A DNA stretch of 64,000 bases from positions 1 through 64,000 of the forward strand of contig JAFWJA010000011.1 of assembly GCA_017511805.1 (NCBI GenBank), written 5' to 3'. Position 1 is the first letter of the stretch. Each line of letters begins with the position of its first letter. The notes beneath the pieces are model-generated. The model did no database searches. It saw only the letters and a list, made by a program, of their open reading frames with translations, and was not told the origin of the DNA. The translations under genes and the position numbers were made by a program. Source of the DNA: Bacilli bacterium (GTDB lineage: Bacteria > Bacillota_I > Bacilli_A > RF39 > UBA660). Below, in pieces: positions 34,696-44,817 of this stretch.

Positions 34696-34709
34696 TTTTA
34701 TATTATATA

Positions 34710-34894
34710 TGTTTCACGTGAAACATTGATATTTACTTCTTATGTATGTTTCACGTGAAACATTGATATTTACTTCTTATGTATGTTTCACGTGAAACAT
34801 TGATATTTACTTCTTATGTATGTTTCACGTGAAACATTGGGTGTGAATATACTTTTATGTTTCACGTGAAACATTAATTTTTTTATGAATAATT
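34710..34894. repeat. parS sites 4-8 in a 37-bp tandem array
   Basis: parS copies at 34710, 34747, 34784, 34821 and 34858 are spaced by exactly 37 bp. The first three units are identical over the full 37 bp; units 4 and 5 keep parS but differ between sites. The array lies upstream of the SRP RNA promoter. Confidence 0.95.
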
Positions 34895-34907
34895 AATTTA
34901 AAGTAAT

Positions 34908-34937
34908 AAAAAAATATTTCCCGGGAAATATTTTTTT
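34908..34937. other. Noc-binding site 2 in a 30-bp palindrome (gyrA terminator)
   Basis: ATTTCCCGGGAAAT at 34916-34929 within a perfect 30-bp inverted repeat ending in T7 on both strands. It is the first terminator-like structure after the leftward gyrA stop codon (34979). Confidence 0.88.
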
Positions 34938-34952
34938 ATATTTTTTTTGATA

Positions 34953-34968
34953 TGTTTCACGTGAAACA
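34953..34968. other. parS site 9
   Basis: Perfect TGTTTCACGTGAAACA eleven bases beyond the gyrA stop codon. With the Noc site, tandem array and SRP promoter it fills the 34661-34978 gap; nothing else was seen in that stretch. Confidence 0.95.
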
Positions 34969-34978
34969 TTAGTTATTA

Positions 34979-37459
34979 TTATTCTTCAGATGTAGGCTCT
35001 TGTTGTTCTAGATTTTCAGTTTGCTCTGATTCCTCTTCTTTTTTAGAAATTGATACAGTTGCAACTTTTTGATTATCTTTTAGATTAATTAATCTTACCC
35101 CTTGTGTTACTCTACTCATTTTAGATACTTGTTCAAGTGGAATTCTTATTACTATACCACTATCAGTGATAATAATTAGATCAGAATCTTGTTCAACTTT
35201 ATTAATTGATACTAAATTACCGTTCTTTTCAGTAACATTTAATCCTTTAACACCTTTACTTCCTCTATGAGTAAGTCTATATTCACAAACATTTGTACGT
35301 TTTCCATAACCCTTCTCAGTTATTATAAGGATTTCATCTTCTTCTGATACTACCTCTGCACTTATACAATCAGTTTTATCATCTATATCAATACCTTTAA
35401 CACCAGATGCAGTTCTTCCAAGTACTCTTATTTCATTTTCATCAAACTTAACCATTCTACCATTTGATGCACCTATTAATACTTGATCATTACCACTTGT
35501 TAAGAATACAGTTAATAATTCATCATCTTCTTTTAATCCAATTGCTATTTTACCTGTTATTCTTATATTTTCAAACTCACTAATTGAAGTTCTCTTAACA
35601 AGGCCTCGTTTTGTTACGAATGTGATTAATTTATTTTCTATACCTTCTTCATTTCTTACAGGAAGTATAGCTTTAACTAATTCTTCTTTTTCTATTGGTA
35701 ATAAGTTAATTATTGGTAATCCTTTAGCTTGTCTACTAAATTCTGGTACTTTATAACCCTTGATTCTGTATACTTTTCCTTTATTTGTAAAGAATAATAC
35801 ATCATCATGAGTCTTTAATGTAACCATTTTTTCAACAAAGTCTTCTTCATTAGTTGTCATTCCTTTAATTCCAACTCCACCTTTATTTTGTACCTTATAA
35901 GTATCAATTGGTAAACGTTTAATATATCCTTTATTAGTTAAATTAATAATGATATCCTCAACTGGAATTAATGATTCATCTTCGATATAGTCGATTGCTG
36001 TCATATCTATAGTTGTTCTTCTATCATCTGAATATTTATTCTTAATTTCAATTAATTCTTCTTTAATTATAGCTAAAACCTTTTCTTCACTAGCTAGAAT
36101 TGATTTGTATTCTTCAATTTTCTTTAATAATTCAGCTAATTCTGATTCAATCTTATCCCTTTCTAATCCAGTTAATCTTCTTAACTTCATTTCTAGAATA
36201 GCATCAGATTGTATGCTAGTTAAAGCAAAATTACTCATTAATTTATCTTTTGCTTCTTGATCAGTCTTAGATCCTCTAATTATTTTAATTACTTCATCAA
36301 TATGATCTAACGCTATTTTTAAACCTTCTAAGATGTGTACTCTATCTTCTGCTTTCTTTAAGTCATATTGAGTTCTTCTAGTAATTATTTCTTTTTGATA
36401 ATCAACATATTTAGCTATTATTTCCTTTAAACCAAGTATTTTTGGTACCCCTTTATCAAGCATTAAGAAAATAATACCAAAATTTGTTTGAAAATCTGTA
36501 TGTTTATATAAATTATTTAAAATTACTTGTGGATTAGCATCTTTTTTAAGAGTAATTGTTATTTTTACTCCTTCTTTTAAGTCTGTATGGTAATCAGATA
36601 TGCCATCTATAACCTTATTATGTACTAATTCAGCAACTTTATTCTTTAATGTTTGTGTATTAACACCATATGGAACTTCATCAATAATAATATAATGTTT
36701 ACCATCTTTTTCTTCAATTGTTGCCCTACTTCTTATTGTTATTGATCCTCTACCTGTTTCATATGCATTTTTAATACCACTATTTCCTAGAATTATACCT
36801 CCTGTTGGAAAATCAGGACCTTTAACATAATTCATTAATCCTAATGTATCTATTTCAGGATTATCTATATATGCTACACAACCATCAATTACTTCTCCTA
36901 AGTTATGTGGTGGAATATTTGTTGCCATACCAACGGCAATACCCATAGTACCATTAACTAATATATTAGGAAATCTTGATGGTAAAACTGTTGGTTCTGT
37001 TTCAGATTCATCAAAGTTTGGTGTCATATCAACAGTTTCTTTTTGTATATCTCTTAATAATTCTAATGATATTTTTGAAAGTCTTGCTTCTGTATAACGC
37101 ATTGCTGCTGCTCCATAACCTTCAATATTACCAAAATTACCATGTCCATCTACTAAACAATTTCTATAACTGAAGTCTTGAGCCATGTGAACCATTGCTT
37201 CATATATAGAAGAATCTCCATGTGGATGGTATTTACCCATAACATCTCCGACAATTCTTGCCGATTTTCTATGAGGTTTGTCTGGTGTGTATCCTGATTC
37301 ATACATTGACCAAAGTATTCTTCTATGTACTGGTTTTAAACCATCTCTTAAATCAGGCAATGCACGAGCTACTATAACACTCATTGAATATTCTAGGAAT
37401 GATGTTTCAATTTCTTTAACTATGTTATTTTCTTGTAATCTATCTCTACTATGATCCAT
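34979..37459 (-). CDS. gyrA: DNA gyrase subunit A
   Basis: 826 residues. ATP-dependent negative supercoiling with Gyr[21 protein letters not shown], catalytic Tyr in [24 protein letters not shown] (quinolone region), then the beta-pinwheel C-terminal domain with GyrA-box-like QAKGLPI. An acidic tail ([14 protein letters not shown]) ends the protein. GGAGGTTAGAAT precedes the ATG. Downstream of gyrB by 11 bases. Confidence 0.98.
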   Translation of the reverse strand: MDHSRDRLQENNIVKEIETSFLEYSMSVIVARALPDLRDGLKPVHRRILWSMYESGYTPDKPHRKSARIVGDVMGKYHPHGDSSIYEAMVHMAQDFSYRNCLVDGHGNFGNIEGYGAAAMRYTEARLSKISLELLRDIQKETVDMTPNFDESETEPTVLPSRFPNILVNGTMGIAVGMATNIPPHNLGEVIDGCVAYIDNPEIDTLGLMNYVKGPDFPTGGIILGNSGIKNAYETGRGSITIRSRATIEEKDGKHYIIIDEVPYGVNTQTLKNKVAELVHNKVIDGISDYHTDLKEGVKITITLKKDANPQVILNNLYKHTDFQTNFGIIFLMLDKGVPKILGLKEIIAKYVDYQKEIITRRTQYDLKKAEDRVHILEGLKIALDHIDEVIKIIRGSKTDQEAKDKLMSNFALTSIQSDAILEMKLRRLTGLERDKIESELAELLKKIEEYKSILASEEKVLAIIKEELIEIKNKYSDDRRTTIDMTAIDYIEDESLIPVEDIIINLTNKGYIKRLPIDTYKVQNKGGVGIKGMTTNEEDFVEKMVTLKTHDDVLFFTNKGKVYRIKGYKVPEFSRQAKGLPIINLLPIEKEELVKAILPVRNEEGIENKLITFVTKRGLVKRTSISEFENIRITGKIAIGLKEDDELLTVFLTSGNDQVLIGASNGRMVKFDENEIRVLGRTASGVKGIDIDDKTDCISAEVVSEEDEILIITEKGYGKRTNVCEYRLTHRGSKGVKGLNVTEKNGNLVSINKVEQDSDLIIITDSGIVIRIPLEQVSKMSRVTQGVRLINLKDNQKVATVSISKKEEESEQTENLEQQEPTSEE

Positions 37460-37470
37460 ATTCTAACCTC

Positions 37471-39387
37471 CTAAAAATCCAAATTCTCTGCATATACAGC
37501 ATTTTCTTCTATAAATTGTCTTCTTGGACCTACATCCTCACCCATTAACTTAGCAAAGGCAGCATCTGCTGTTGCTAAATCATCAACAGTTATTTTTCTT
37601 AAAATTCTCTTATTAATATCCATTGTTGTTTCATTTAATTCTTCAGCATCCATTTCACCAAGTCCCTTCATACGAGCTATATCGTACTTAGTATTTGGGT
37701 TTAAAGAAGCTAGATATTCATCTCTTTCTTCTTCATTTAAAACATATTTTATAGTTTTACCATGTTTTATACAGAATAATGGTGGTTGAGCAGCATATAC
37801 ATGTCCTGCTTCCACTATTGGTCTAAAGAATCTATAGAATAATGTTAATAATAATACTCTAATATGTGATCCATCAACATCTGCATCGGTCATCATTATA
37901 ATTTTGTCATATCTTAACTTACTTAAATCAAATTCATCACCAATACCAGTACCAAATGCAGTTATAATTGTTCTTATTTCTTCATTTGATAATGCTTTAT
38001 CTAATCTTGCTTTTTCAACATTTAATATTTTACCTTTTAAAGGAAGTATTGCTTGAGTCATTGAATCTCTACCTTTAATAGCAGATCCACCTGCAGAATC
38101 TCCCTCGACTAGGAATATTTCACATACTGAAGGATCTTTTTCCTTACAATCAACTAGTTTTCCACCAAAATTAATTGGATCTAAATCACTTTTTCTTCTA
38201 GTTAATTCTCTTGCTCTTTTAGCAGCTACTCTTGCTCTTGCAGCAGTCATAGTTTTATCTATAATAACTCTTGCTTCTTCTGGATTTTCCATTAAGAATC
38301 TTTCAAATCCATCTGCAAATACGTTATCTGCTATTTTTCTAACTTCTGAGTTACCAAGTCTTCCTTTAGTTTGCCCTTCAAACTGTGGATTTGGATGTTT
38401 ACATGAAACAATCATTGTTAATCCTTCTTTAACATCCTCACCTGTAAGAGCTTCATCTTTTTCTTTTAATATATTATTCTTTCTAGCATAGTTGTTGATA
38501 ATTCTTGTTAAAGCTCTTCTAACTCCTTCTTCATGAGTTCCACCATCATGAGTATTAATATTGTTAACAAATGAGAATATACTATCTGTATAACCAGTAT
38601 TATATTGCATTGCTACTTCTAAGAATACTCCAGCTTCTTCTCCATCTAAATGAATTATTTCATCATGAATTGGAGTCTTTCCCTTATTTAAATACTTAAC
38701 ATATTCACTAATACCACCTTCATAAAGGAATGAATCTTGTTTTTGTTCTTCTCCTCTTTCATCAGTAAGTGTTAATCTTAAGTCTTTATTTAAGAAAGCT
38801 AACTCTCTAGTTCTTACTTTCAATGTATCATAATCATATATATCAGTATCAAATATATCAGGATCTGGTTTAAATGTAACTGTTGTTCCTGTTGTATCTG
38901 TATCACAAACACCTATTTCATGTAGTTTTTGAGTAGTTTTACCACCATTTTCAAACTTACATTCATATATTTTACCTTCTCTTTTTACTGTTACTTCAAC
39001 CCAAGAAGATAAGGCATTAACTACAGATGCACCAACACCATGTAATCCTCCAGATACTTTATATCCGCCTCCACCAAATTTACCACCTGCATGTAATACT
39101 GTATAAACAGTTTCTACTGTGGAAATTCCTGTTTTTGGATGTACTGCTACTGGAATACCTCTACCATCATCTACAACTGTAATAGAATTATCTTTATGAA
39201 TAGTAATTTCAATATGCTTACAGAATCCTGCTAAAGCTTCATCTATAGCATTATCAACAATTTCCCATACAAGATGATGTAATCCTTTAACATCAGTTGT
39301 ACCAATATACATACCCGGTCTTTTTCTAACTGCTTCTAATCCTTCTAAGACTTGAATATCGGAAGCATCATACTTATTTTCTGCCAT
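37471..39387 (-). CDS. gyrB: DNA gyrase subunit B
   Basis: 638 residues from the ATG at 39387 (GAGGTGAGTAAA ahead). GHKL ATPase ([35 protein letters not shown]), transducer, and Toprim with EGDSAGGSA and DADVDGSHI. Ends in the gyrase tail RRQFIEENA. One base separates it from recF, and recF/gyrB/gyrA form an operon read from a promoter at 40558. Confidence 0.98.
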   Translation of the reverse strand: MAENKYDASDIQVLEGLEAVRKRPGMYIGTTDVKGLHHLVWEIVDNAIDEALAGFCKHIEITIHKDNSITVVDDGRGIPVAVHPKTGISTVETVYTVLHAGGKFGGGGYKVSGGLHGVGASVVNALSSWVEVTVKREGKIYECKFENGGKTTQKLHEIGVCDTDTTGTTVTFKPDPDIFDTDIYDYDTLKVRTRELAFLNKDLRLTLTDERGEEQKQDSFLYEGGISEYVKYLNKGKTPIHDEIIHLDGEEAGVFLEVAMQYNTGYTDSIFSFVNNINTHDGGTHEEGVRRALTRIINNYARKNNILKEKDEALTGEDVKEGLTMIVSCKHPNPQFEGQTKGRLGNSEVRKIADNVFADGFERFLMENPEEARVIIDKTMTAARARVAAKRARELTRRKSDLDPINFGGKLVDCKEKDPSVCEIFLVEGDSAGGSAIKGRDSMTQAILPLKGKILNVEKARLDKALSNEEIRTIITAFGTGIGDEFDLSKLRYDKIIMMTDADVDGSHIRVLLLTLFYRFFRPIVEAGHVYAAQPPLFCIKHGKTIKYVLNEEERDEYLASLNPNTKYDIARMKGLGEMDAEELNETTMDINKRILRKITVDDLATADAAFAKLMGEDVGPRRQFIEENAVYAENLDF

Positions 39388-39388
39388 T

Positions 39389-40489
39389 TTACTCACCTCT
39401 TGTAACCTTTCCATCTTCTATTTTAAATATATCTGCATTTTTTACTATTTTCTTACTTATATTATCTAAATCTGTTGATGTAATAAATACTTGTAATCCA
39501 TTTTCTATATATTTAATAATATTAGTTTTCTTAATTTTATCTAACTCACTAAATATATCATCTAATAATAATATTGGTTCTTTATTAAATTCATTCTTAT
39601 ATATTTCTATTTCTGCTAGTTTTAAACATAATATAGATACTCTATGTTGTCCTTGTGAACCATAATTATTTATTTTTACATCATCTATATAAATAGAAAA
39701 ATCATCTTTATGTACTCCTAACAAAGTTACTTTTTGAAATACTTCGTTATTAAATACACCTTCATACTTTCTTTGTAACTGGTAGAATAAATCTTCATCT
39801 GATTCTTCATTTTCTATAAAAGAATCATATTTAACTAATATACTTTCCTTGCCAGTTATATTTTTATAGATATCTTTTATATACTTATTTATTTTATTAA
39901 CAAAACTGTTTCTTTCCTTATATATATAAATATTTAATTTTATCAACTTATCAGTTAGAATATTAAAATAATCTAAATCAATTTTTTCTGTTGTTTTTAA
40001 ATATTCATTTCTAGTTTTTAGTACCTTATTATAATCACTTAAATATCTAACATAATCATTATTTAAACCAGATATTTCTACATTAAAAAATGACCTTCTA
40101 TTTAATGGTGTTCCTTTAATTATTTCTAAATCATCAGGACAAAACATAATTGCATTAATTCTAGATAAGTAAGAACTTACCTTTTTTAAAGGGTTACTAT
40201 TAACAGAAACTCGTTTTCCTTCATTATTAATAAGTACCTCGTAATTGGTTGTTTCATTATTATCTTCAACATCACCAATTACTTTAGTAAATAAAGAATT
40301 TTGTTTTATCAAATAAGTATCCTTAGATGTTCTATGTGATTTAGTTAAAGCTAATACATAGATACTTTCTAGTATATTAGTTTTACCTTGAGCATTGTTT
40401 CCAATGAATATGTTTATATTTTTATCAAAATTTAGTTCAAGATCATCATAATTTCTAAATTTTTTTAATGTTAATTTCTTTAAAAACAT
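39389..40489 (-). CDS. recF: DNA replication and repair protein RecF
   Basis: 366 residues. SMC-like ABC ATPase: Walker [16 protein letters not shown], signature GSQGQHR, Walker [13 protein letters not shown]. Loads RecA with RecO and RecR at gaps. The yaaA/rlbA (S4-domain) gene usual between dnaN and recF is absent; a comK homologue is there instead. Confidence 0.96.
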   Translation of the reverse strand: MFLKKLTLKKFRNYDDLELNFDKNINIFIGNNAQGKTNILESIYVLALTKSHRTSKDTYLIKQNSLFTKVIGDVEDNNETTNYEVLINNEGKRVSVNSNPLKKVSSYLSRINAIMFCPDDLEIIKGTPLNRRSFFNVEISGLNNDYVRYLSDYNKVLKTRNEYLKTTEKIDLDYFNILTDKLIKLNIYIYKERNSFVNKINKYIKDIYKNITGKESILVKYDSFIENEESDEDLFYQLQRKYEGVFNNEVFQKVTLLGVHKDDFSIYIDDVKINNYGSQGQHRVSILCLKLAEIEIYKNEFNKEPILLLDDIFSELDKIKKTNIIKYIENGLQVFITSTDLDNISKKIVKNADIFKIEDGKVTRGE

Positions 40490-40512
40490 TTTAAACCTAT
40501 TTTTTTGACCAT
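40480..40512 (-). CDS. Possible 10-residue leader ORF overlapping recF
   Basis: [10 protein letters not shown], with TAGG eight bases ahead of its ATG and an AGGTGG further upstream, overlapping the recF start by 10 bases. It could couple translation into recF. Very short and unsupported by any family. Confidence 0.2.
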   Translation of the reverse strand: MVKKIGLKCF

Positions 40513-40557
40513 TTTATAAACCTACCACCTTAATAATGCTCCTACACATACAATACC

Positions 40558-40566
40558 ATTATACCA
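40558..40566 (-). promoter_or_regulatory. Extended -10 promoter of recF-gyrB-gyrA
   Basis: TGGTATAAT on the minus strand, a TGn extended -10 element with a poor -35. It lies about 69 bases ahead of recF and after the comK terminator. Confidence 0.5.
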
Positions 40567-40606
40567 CAAAATGAGGTATTTTTGTGTATATTTTTGATTT
40601 TTTTAT

Positions 40607-40634
40607 TAAAAAAATGCCACTTATTCAGTAGCAT
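40607..40634 (-). terminator. Terminator of comK
   Basis: ATGCTACT pairs with AGTGGCAT (one G-U) around a 5-base loop, followed leftward by seven T. Confidence 0.7.
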
Positions 40635-41073
40635 TTATTCTTTTTCTTAGAACGGACTCTAATTTAGTTGCTCTAAGATATTGGTTGTCGAAAGATCCAT
40701 ATGAAATTGGTAAGTTAATCTTCTTATTATTAGAGAATAATAATTCTGTTTTTCCATTGTTATTTTCATACTTTTTTATATTATTTAAAGCAATCCAACA
40801 ACACTTATCTAGTCTAGGACTACAAGTAGGAAAATAAATTAAATTACGTGATTCTTCAATTATAATTGGTGACTTATGTGAAATACCAATTAATTTCTTT
40901 GTTCCTTCATGTCTTCCAGTGTAGCTACTACCAAAGAATTCACAGCTATTTTCAATAATTTCCATAACTGGTTTCTTTACCAAATACATATTCTCCTTTT
41001 CCACAACCTTTGTTTCATTTTGTGATACTGGTAATAAAGCTAATGTATCACAATTAATCTCATAAGAAATCAT
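40621..41073 (-). CDS. comK: ComK-family competence transcription factor
   Basis: 150 residues from the ATG at 41073, seven bases after AGGGGG. Strong ComK signature: CEFFGSSYTGRHEGTKKLIG, ISHKSPIIIEESRNLIYFPT, WIAL, and NLPISYGSFDNQYLRA. ComK binds paired AT-rich boxes and activates DNA-uptake genes in Bacilli. B. subtilis ComK has 192 residues; the C-terminal ~35 that receive MecA/ClpC control are missing here. It stands between dnaN and recF, in the place of rlbA, flanked by terminators, so it is an independent unit. Confidence 0.9.
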   Translation of the reverse strand: MISYEINCDTLALLPVSQNETKVVEKENMYLVKKPVMEIIENSCEFFGSSYTGRHEGTKKLIGISHKSPIIIEESRNLIYFPTCSPRLDKCCWIALNNIKKYENNNGKTELLFSNNKKINLPISYGSFDNQYLRATKLESVLRKRINATE

Positions 41074-41187
41074 ATTCATTCCCCCTAACATTTTTGACTT
41101 CTTAATAATTATTTTCTCCGTAAAAAAAATAATTACCCTTTTTATACTCATATTTTTTTAAAAAATTGACGATAATAGTCGAAAACT

Positions 41188-41216
41188 AAAAAAAAGTACA
41201 ATTTTTTGTACTTTTT
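41188..41216 (-). terminator. Terminator of dnaN
   Basis: AAAAAGTACA/TGTACTTTTT with a 6-base loop (41191-41216), followed leftward by a T run; separates dnaN from comK. Confidence 0.75.
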
Positions 41217-41220
41217 CTTA

Positions 41221-42342
41221 TTAATAAGTCTTGATTGGCATTAATAATTGTAATAAATCATCGTTGTCGCCAGTATTTAAAATAATTGGACTAATTTCTG
41301 TATTTAGAAGGATTCTAACATCTTTACTATTAATAGTTCTTAATGCATCCATCATATGTTTAGCTGAGAATGCTATCTTAATATCTTCATTTTTATCTTT
41401 AGAAATAGGAAGTTTTTCTTCTACTCTACCTATTTCTGGTGTATTACTTGTTACTGTTAATATATTTCCATTAGTTTCAAACTTAATAACATTCTTTTCT
41501 TTTTCACTTGTTAATAATGATGCTCTATCAACAACATTAAATAATTCATTTAGATCTGCCTTAATTACTAATTTAAAATCATCTGGTATTAATCTATTTA
41601 TATTAGGAAATACATCATTTAATAATCTAGATTGGAATAATATGTTATCAAATTCAAATAATACTTTATTAGTAAATATATGAATATTAACTTTATCTTC
41701 TTCATCATCTATTATTTTAACTAGTTCTCCTATATTTTTTCCAGGTATAACTATATTAATTGGATTTTCCACAGTTTTATCTAATTTAACTGTTTTCTTA
41801 GATAATCTATATGAATCTGTTGCAATACATTCTAACTTATCAGTATCTATTTTAAAGTTTAATCCTGTTAATATTGGTCTTGATTCTTGTGTTGATGTAG
41901 CATATATAGTTTGATTTATCATTGTTTTTAATACTTTTTTATCTAAATTTATAGGTTTACTACTCTTTTCTATATTTAAATTAGGAAATTCATCTGGATC
42001 TATACCATTTAAATTAAAGTTAGATTTTAAATTATAGATCATAATTTTTAATCCATCTACTACTTCTATGTTGATAACTCCTTCATCAAGTTTTCTAACA
42101 ATATCTAGTAAGAATTTACCTTGTATAACAATAGATCCTTCTTTATCTATTTTATCTATAAACTTTTTATCTATAAATACCTTTATATCTACTTCATTAT
42201 CACTTGCTATTAAATATAAACCATCATTTGTTAAATCAAACTTTATTCCTGATAATACAGGTATGACATTCTTAGTTGATACTGCATGTGATACATAATT
42301 TAAATTTTCTAATAATATTTCTTTCTTTATACTAAATTTCAT
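41221..42342 (-). CDS. dnaN: DNA polymerase III beta subunit (sliding clamp)
   Basis: 373 residues, three-domain clamp. IVIQGKFLLDIVRKL, ATDSYRLSKKTV (domain 2 peptide-binding pocket) and the C-terminal LLMPIKTY are typical. AGGAGGGTTTTAAAA precedes the ATG. Follows dnaA after 170 bases. Confidence 0.98.
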   Translation of the reverse strand: MKFSIKKEILLENLNYVSHAVSTKNVIPVLSGIKFDLTNDGLYLIASDNEVDIKVFIDKKFIDKIDKEGSIVIQGKFLLDIVRKLDEGVINIEVVDGLKIMIYNLKSNFNLNGIDPDEFPNLNIEKSSKPINLDKKVLKTMINQTIYATSTQESRPILTGLNFKIDTDKLECIATDSYRLSKKTVKLDKTVENPINIVIPGKNIGELVKIIDDEEDKVNIHIFTNKVLFEFDNILFQSRLLNDVFPNINRLIPDDFKLVIKADLNELFNVVDRASLLTSEKEKNVIKFETNGNILTVTSNTPEIGRVEEKLPISKDKNEDIKIAFSAKHMMDALRTINSKDVRILLNTEISPIILNTGDNDDLLQLLMPIKTY

Positions 42343-42420
42343 TTTTAAAACCCTCCTACTTTTTCTTGTTGAATTTTTTCTTTATATTATTATTTTAATA
42401 CTTTTTTTATTATTATTAAA

Positions 42421-42509
42421 GTGGAAATTGTTAATAACTTAATAATTACTTTATTTTATAACGATTTTTACTGTTGATAAATTGTTAAAAGTTTTAAACA
42501 TAATCCACA
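42421..42509. other. Degenerate DnaA boxes between dnaA and dnaN
   Basis: TTATTAACA (42429-42437, minus), TTATCAACA (42472-42480, minus) and TAATCCACA (42501-42509, plus) each differ from TTATCCACA by one or two bases. They might be a weak second half of a bipartite origin, as B. subtilis has boxes on both sides of dnaA. Confidence 0.35.
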
Positions 42510-42512
42510 TTA

Positions 42513-43883
42513 TTATAGTTTTTTCTTAATTTCTTCTAAAATTTGTTCTAATTGTTTATTAGTTTTTAACTCATTTGTTATCCTATCACAGGAACTCATT
42601 ACTGTTGAATGATCTCTTCCACCAAATTCCATACCTATTCTTGGGAAAGATTCATCTGTTAGTTGTCTACATAGATATATTGCTATATGTCTAGGAAAAG
42701 CTATTGTAGATACCCTTTTCTTTGATTTTAAGTCTTCCACAGTAATATTATAGTAATCTGCGACTACTCTTTGAATCTTAATTATATCATTTGTTGTACT
42801 AGTTGCATTATGTACTGTACCTTTTAAAGCCTCTATTGCTAGATCTAATGTTATTTCTTCTTCAAAGAATATTGTGGAATAAGCACATACTCTTGTTAAA
42901 GCTCCTTCTAGATTTCTTACATCTGACTGGCATGTATTAGCTATAAAATCAATAACATCATCTGAGATATGCTGTGCAAAATTCATATTAGCTATTTTAT
43001 TTCTTAATATTTTCTTTCTTAATTCGTTATCTGGTGGAAAAATATTTACTTTTAATCCCCAGCTAAATCTAGTTTTTAACCTATCTTCTAGGTTTTTTAA
43101 GTCTTCTGGTGAATTATCACTTGAAATTATTATTTGTTTCTTACTATCAAATAATGTATTAAAGGTGTGGAAAAACTCTTCTTGAGACTTTGGAGCATTT
43201 CCTAAAAACTGTATATCATCTATTATTAATACATCTATATTTCTATATTTATCTTTAAATGCATCTGTTTTATCAAAGTTAGTACTTTCACTATTACGTC
43301 TATTTAATCCTAAGAAATCTGTTACAAATGTTTCTGATGTTACATAAAGTACTCTTTTATTTGAGTTTTGCACAATATAATTACCTATAGAATGCATCAA
43401 ATGTGTTTTACCTAATCCACTATTTCCATATATAAATAAAGGATTATACATTTTTCCAGGGTTTTCTGCTACTGCTAAAGCTGTTGCTTGTGCAAATCTA
43501 TTACTTTCCCCTACTATAAAATTTTCAAAGGTATAATCAGGATTTAAATTAGCTTTTTTATAACTATTATAAGGAACTCCTTCTTGTGTTTCTTCTTCAT
43601 TGATTACTATTTTTTCAGTCTTTTCTTGTTTTTCTATTTCGTTTTCTAATACAAATTTTAAATTGAAGTTTGTTCCAGTTACGTCATTTAATACTTCATC
43701 AATAAGATCTTTATAACTTTCAGCAAGGTGTTTTTTATGGGCAGCTGTAGGAACAATTATAATAGCCTCTTCATCTAATGAATAAAGATGAGTATCTTTA
43801 AACCACGTATCATAACCTAACGAAGATAATCTTTTCTTTATTAGACTAAGAAACTTATTCCATATTATTTCATTATTATCCAT
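42513..43883 (-). CDS. dnaA: Chromosomal replication initiator DnaA
   Basis: 456 residues from the ATG at 43883 (GGAGGTGTTAGTT ahead). Domain I (~1-80), short linker, AAA+ domain III with IYGNSGLGKTHLMHS and IDDIQFLGNA, and domain IV with the signature FPRHIAIYLCRQLTDESFPRIG and GGRDHSTVMSSCD that reads DnaA boxes. Leftward, next to oriC. Confidence 0.98.
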   Translation of the reverse strand: MDNNEIIWNKFLSLIKKRLSSLGYDTWFKDTHLYSLDEEAIIIVPTAAHKKHLAESYKDLIDEVLNDVTGTNFNLKFVLENEIEKQEKTEKIVINEEETQEGVPYNSYKKANLNPDYTFENFIVGESNRFAQATALAVAENPGKMYNPLFIYGNSGLGKTHLMHSIGNYIVQNSNKRVLYVTSETFVTDFLGLNRRNSESTNFDKTDAFKDKYRNIDVLIIDDIQFLGNAPKSQEEFFHTFNTLFDSKKQIIISSDNSPEDLKNLEDRLKTRFSWGLKVNIFPPDNELRKKILRNKIANMNFAQHISDDVIDFIANTCQSDVRNLEGALTRVCAYSTIFFEEEITLDLAIEALKGTVHNATSTTNDIIKIQRVVADYYNITVEDLKSKKRVSTIAFPRHIAIYLCRQLTDESFPRIGMEFGGRDHSTVMSSCDRITNELKTNKQLEQILEEIKKKL

Positions 43884-43923
43884 AACTAACACCTCCCCCT
43901 GTGTAGTTTAATTTATAAGTTAA

Positions 43924-43951
43924 TTATACCTTATTTCTCTTATATTTCAAC
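43924..43951 (-). promoter_or_regulatory. Promoter of dnaA
   Basis: TTGAAA (43946-43951), 16 bp, TATAAT (43924-43929), read leftward. DnaA boxes begin about 20 bases upstream, compatible with autoregulation by DnaA. Confidence 0.7.
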
Positions 43952-44253
43952 CTATTTTAGGTAAAAATAATTGTCCACAAAGAATCCACAATTCTTTTCC
44001 ACATATAAAATTGTTGTAATAAAAGGTATAAAATCACTTTTCCACTTTTTCCACAAATTTCATTATCCACTTTAAAATAATCCACATCAATGAATTATCC
44101 ACATATCTGTGGTCAATTGTTGAAAAATAATTTATCTATATATTATAAAGGAATCTGATAAAGTTTTCCACATTTTTTTGTTAAAAACTTATTTTTCTTT
44201 CCTTATTATATATATAGGTAAAAAATAAATAAACTAATAATTGATAAAAATAA
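43952..44253. other. oriC: Chromosomal replication origin oriC
   Basis: Gap between dnaA and rpmH. DnaA boxes on the plus strand: TTATCCACA (44095-44103, perfect), TTATCCACT (44063), TTGTCCACA (43972), GAATCCACA (43982), TTTTCCACA (43995, 44047, 44164), TAATCCACA (44078); on the minus strand TTGACCACA (44108-44116). Very AT-rich blocks at 44117-44160 and 44173-44253 are candidate unwinding elements. Gene direction switches here. Which AT block opens cannot be decided by eye. Confidence 0.92.
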
Positions 44254-44282
44254 TTGACTTTATTATAAAAAAATATTATAAT
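44254..44282 (+). promoter_or_regulatory. Promoter of rpmH
   Basis: TTGACT (44254-44259), 17 bp, TATAAT (44277-44282). Confidence 0.8.
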
Positions 44283-44313
44283 TTAACTTGTTTTATGGAC
44301 TTGGAGGTGTATT

Positions 44314-44436
44314 ATGAAAAGAACTTTTCAACCAAATAATAGAAATATGAAGAAAAAACATGGGTTTTTTTCAAGAGTTAAAGGTAAAGTATTAAATTCA
44401 AGAAGACAAAAAGGTCGTAAAAGACTTTCTAAATAA
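44314..44436 (+). CDS. rpmH: 50S ribosomal protein L34
   Basis: 40-residue highly basic protein starting [18 protein letters not shown] and ending in [12 protein letters not shown], slightly shorter than the usual 44. GGAGGTGTATT precedes the ATG. First rightward gene from oriC, the conserved rpmH-rnpA-yidC cluster. Sits at the exit of the peptide tunnel in the 50S subunit. Confidence 0.97.
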   Translation: MKRTFQPNNRNMKKKHGFFSRVKGKVLNSRRQKGRKRLSK

Positions 44437-44439
44437 ATT

Positions 44440-44459
44440 CCACTATTGTGGTTTTTTTT
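44440..44459 (+). terminator. Weak terminator between rpmH and rnpA
   Basis: CCAC-TATT-GTGG then eight T. A short stem, so partial termination is likely, which would give more L34 than RnpA mRNA. Confidence 0.55.
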
Positions 44460-44472
44460 GTATGAGGTGTCT

Positions 44473-44817
44473 ATGAAAAAGTTAAATATAATAAAAAAAC
44501 AAGATGAAATTGATAATGTTATTAAAAATGGTAAGATGTTTAAGAATAGATTTTATTTTGTTTATAAGTTATATAATAATGATAATAAATATTATAGATT
44601 CTGTATTTGTGTTTCAAAAAAATTAGGAAATGCAGTAACTAGAAATAAAAATAAGAGACAAATTAAAGATATTATAGATAAAAGTAATTTAGTGTTTAAA
44701 AAAGAAAATGACTATGTTATAATATTAAGGAAAGAAATTAGTTTAGCCTCTTTTGAGGAAAAGAAAAAATATTTATTAGAAATATTATGTAAACTAGAAG
44801 GAGAAAAAAATGAATAA
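44473..44817 (+). CDS. rnpA: Ribonuclease P protein component
   Basis: 114 residues from the ATG at 44473 (GAGGTGTCT ahead). Basic protein cofactor of the RNase P ribozyme that matures tRNA 5' ends. The RNR motif appears as KLGNAVTRNKNKRQIKDI. Overlaps yidC by 8 bases. Confidence 0.94.
   Translation: MKKLNIIKKQDEIDNVIKNGKMFKNRFYFVYKLYNNDNKYYRFCICVSKKLGNAVTRNKNKRQIKDIIDKSNLVFKKENDYVIILRKEISLASFEEKKKYLLEILCKLEGEKNE

Noticed and set aside
34710-34894. Regular 37-bp repeats that might be taken for a CRISPR array
   Set aside because: The constant part is the 16-bp parS palindrome, the intervening 21 bp are identical in three units, and no cas genes are near.
44361-44372. Run of T after GGG in rpmH as a possible frameshift site
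   Set aside because: The frame is intact and gives a full L34 sequence; no overlapping product.
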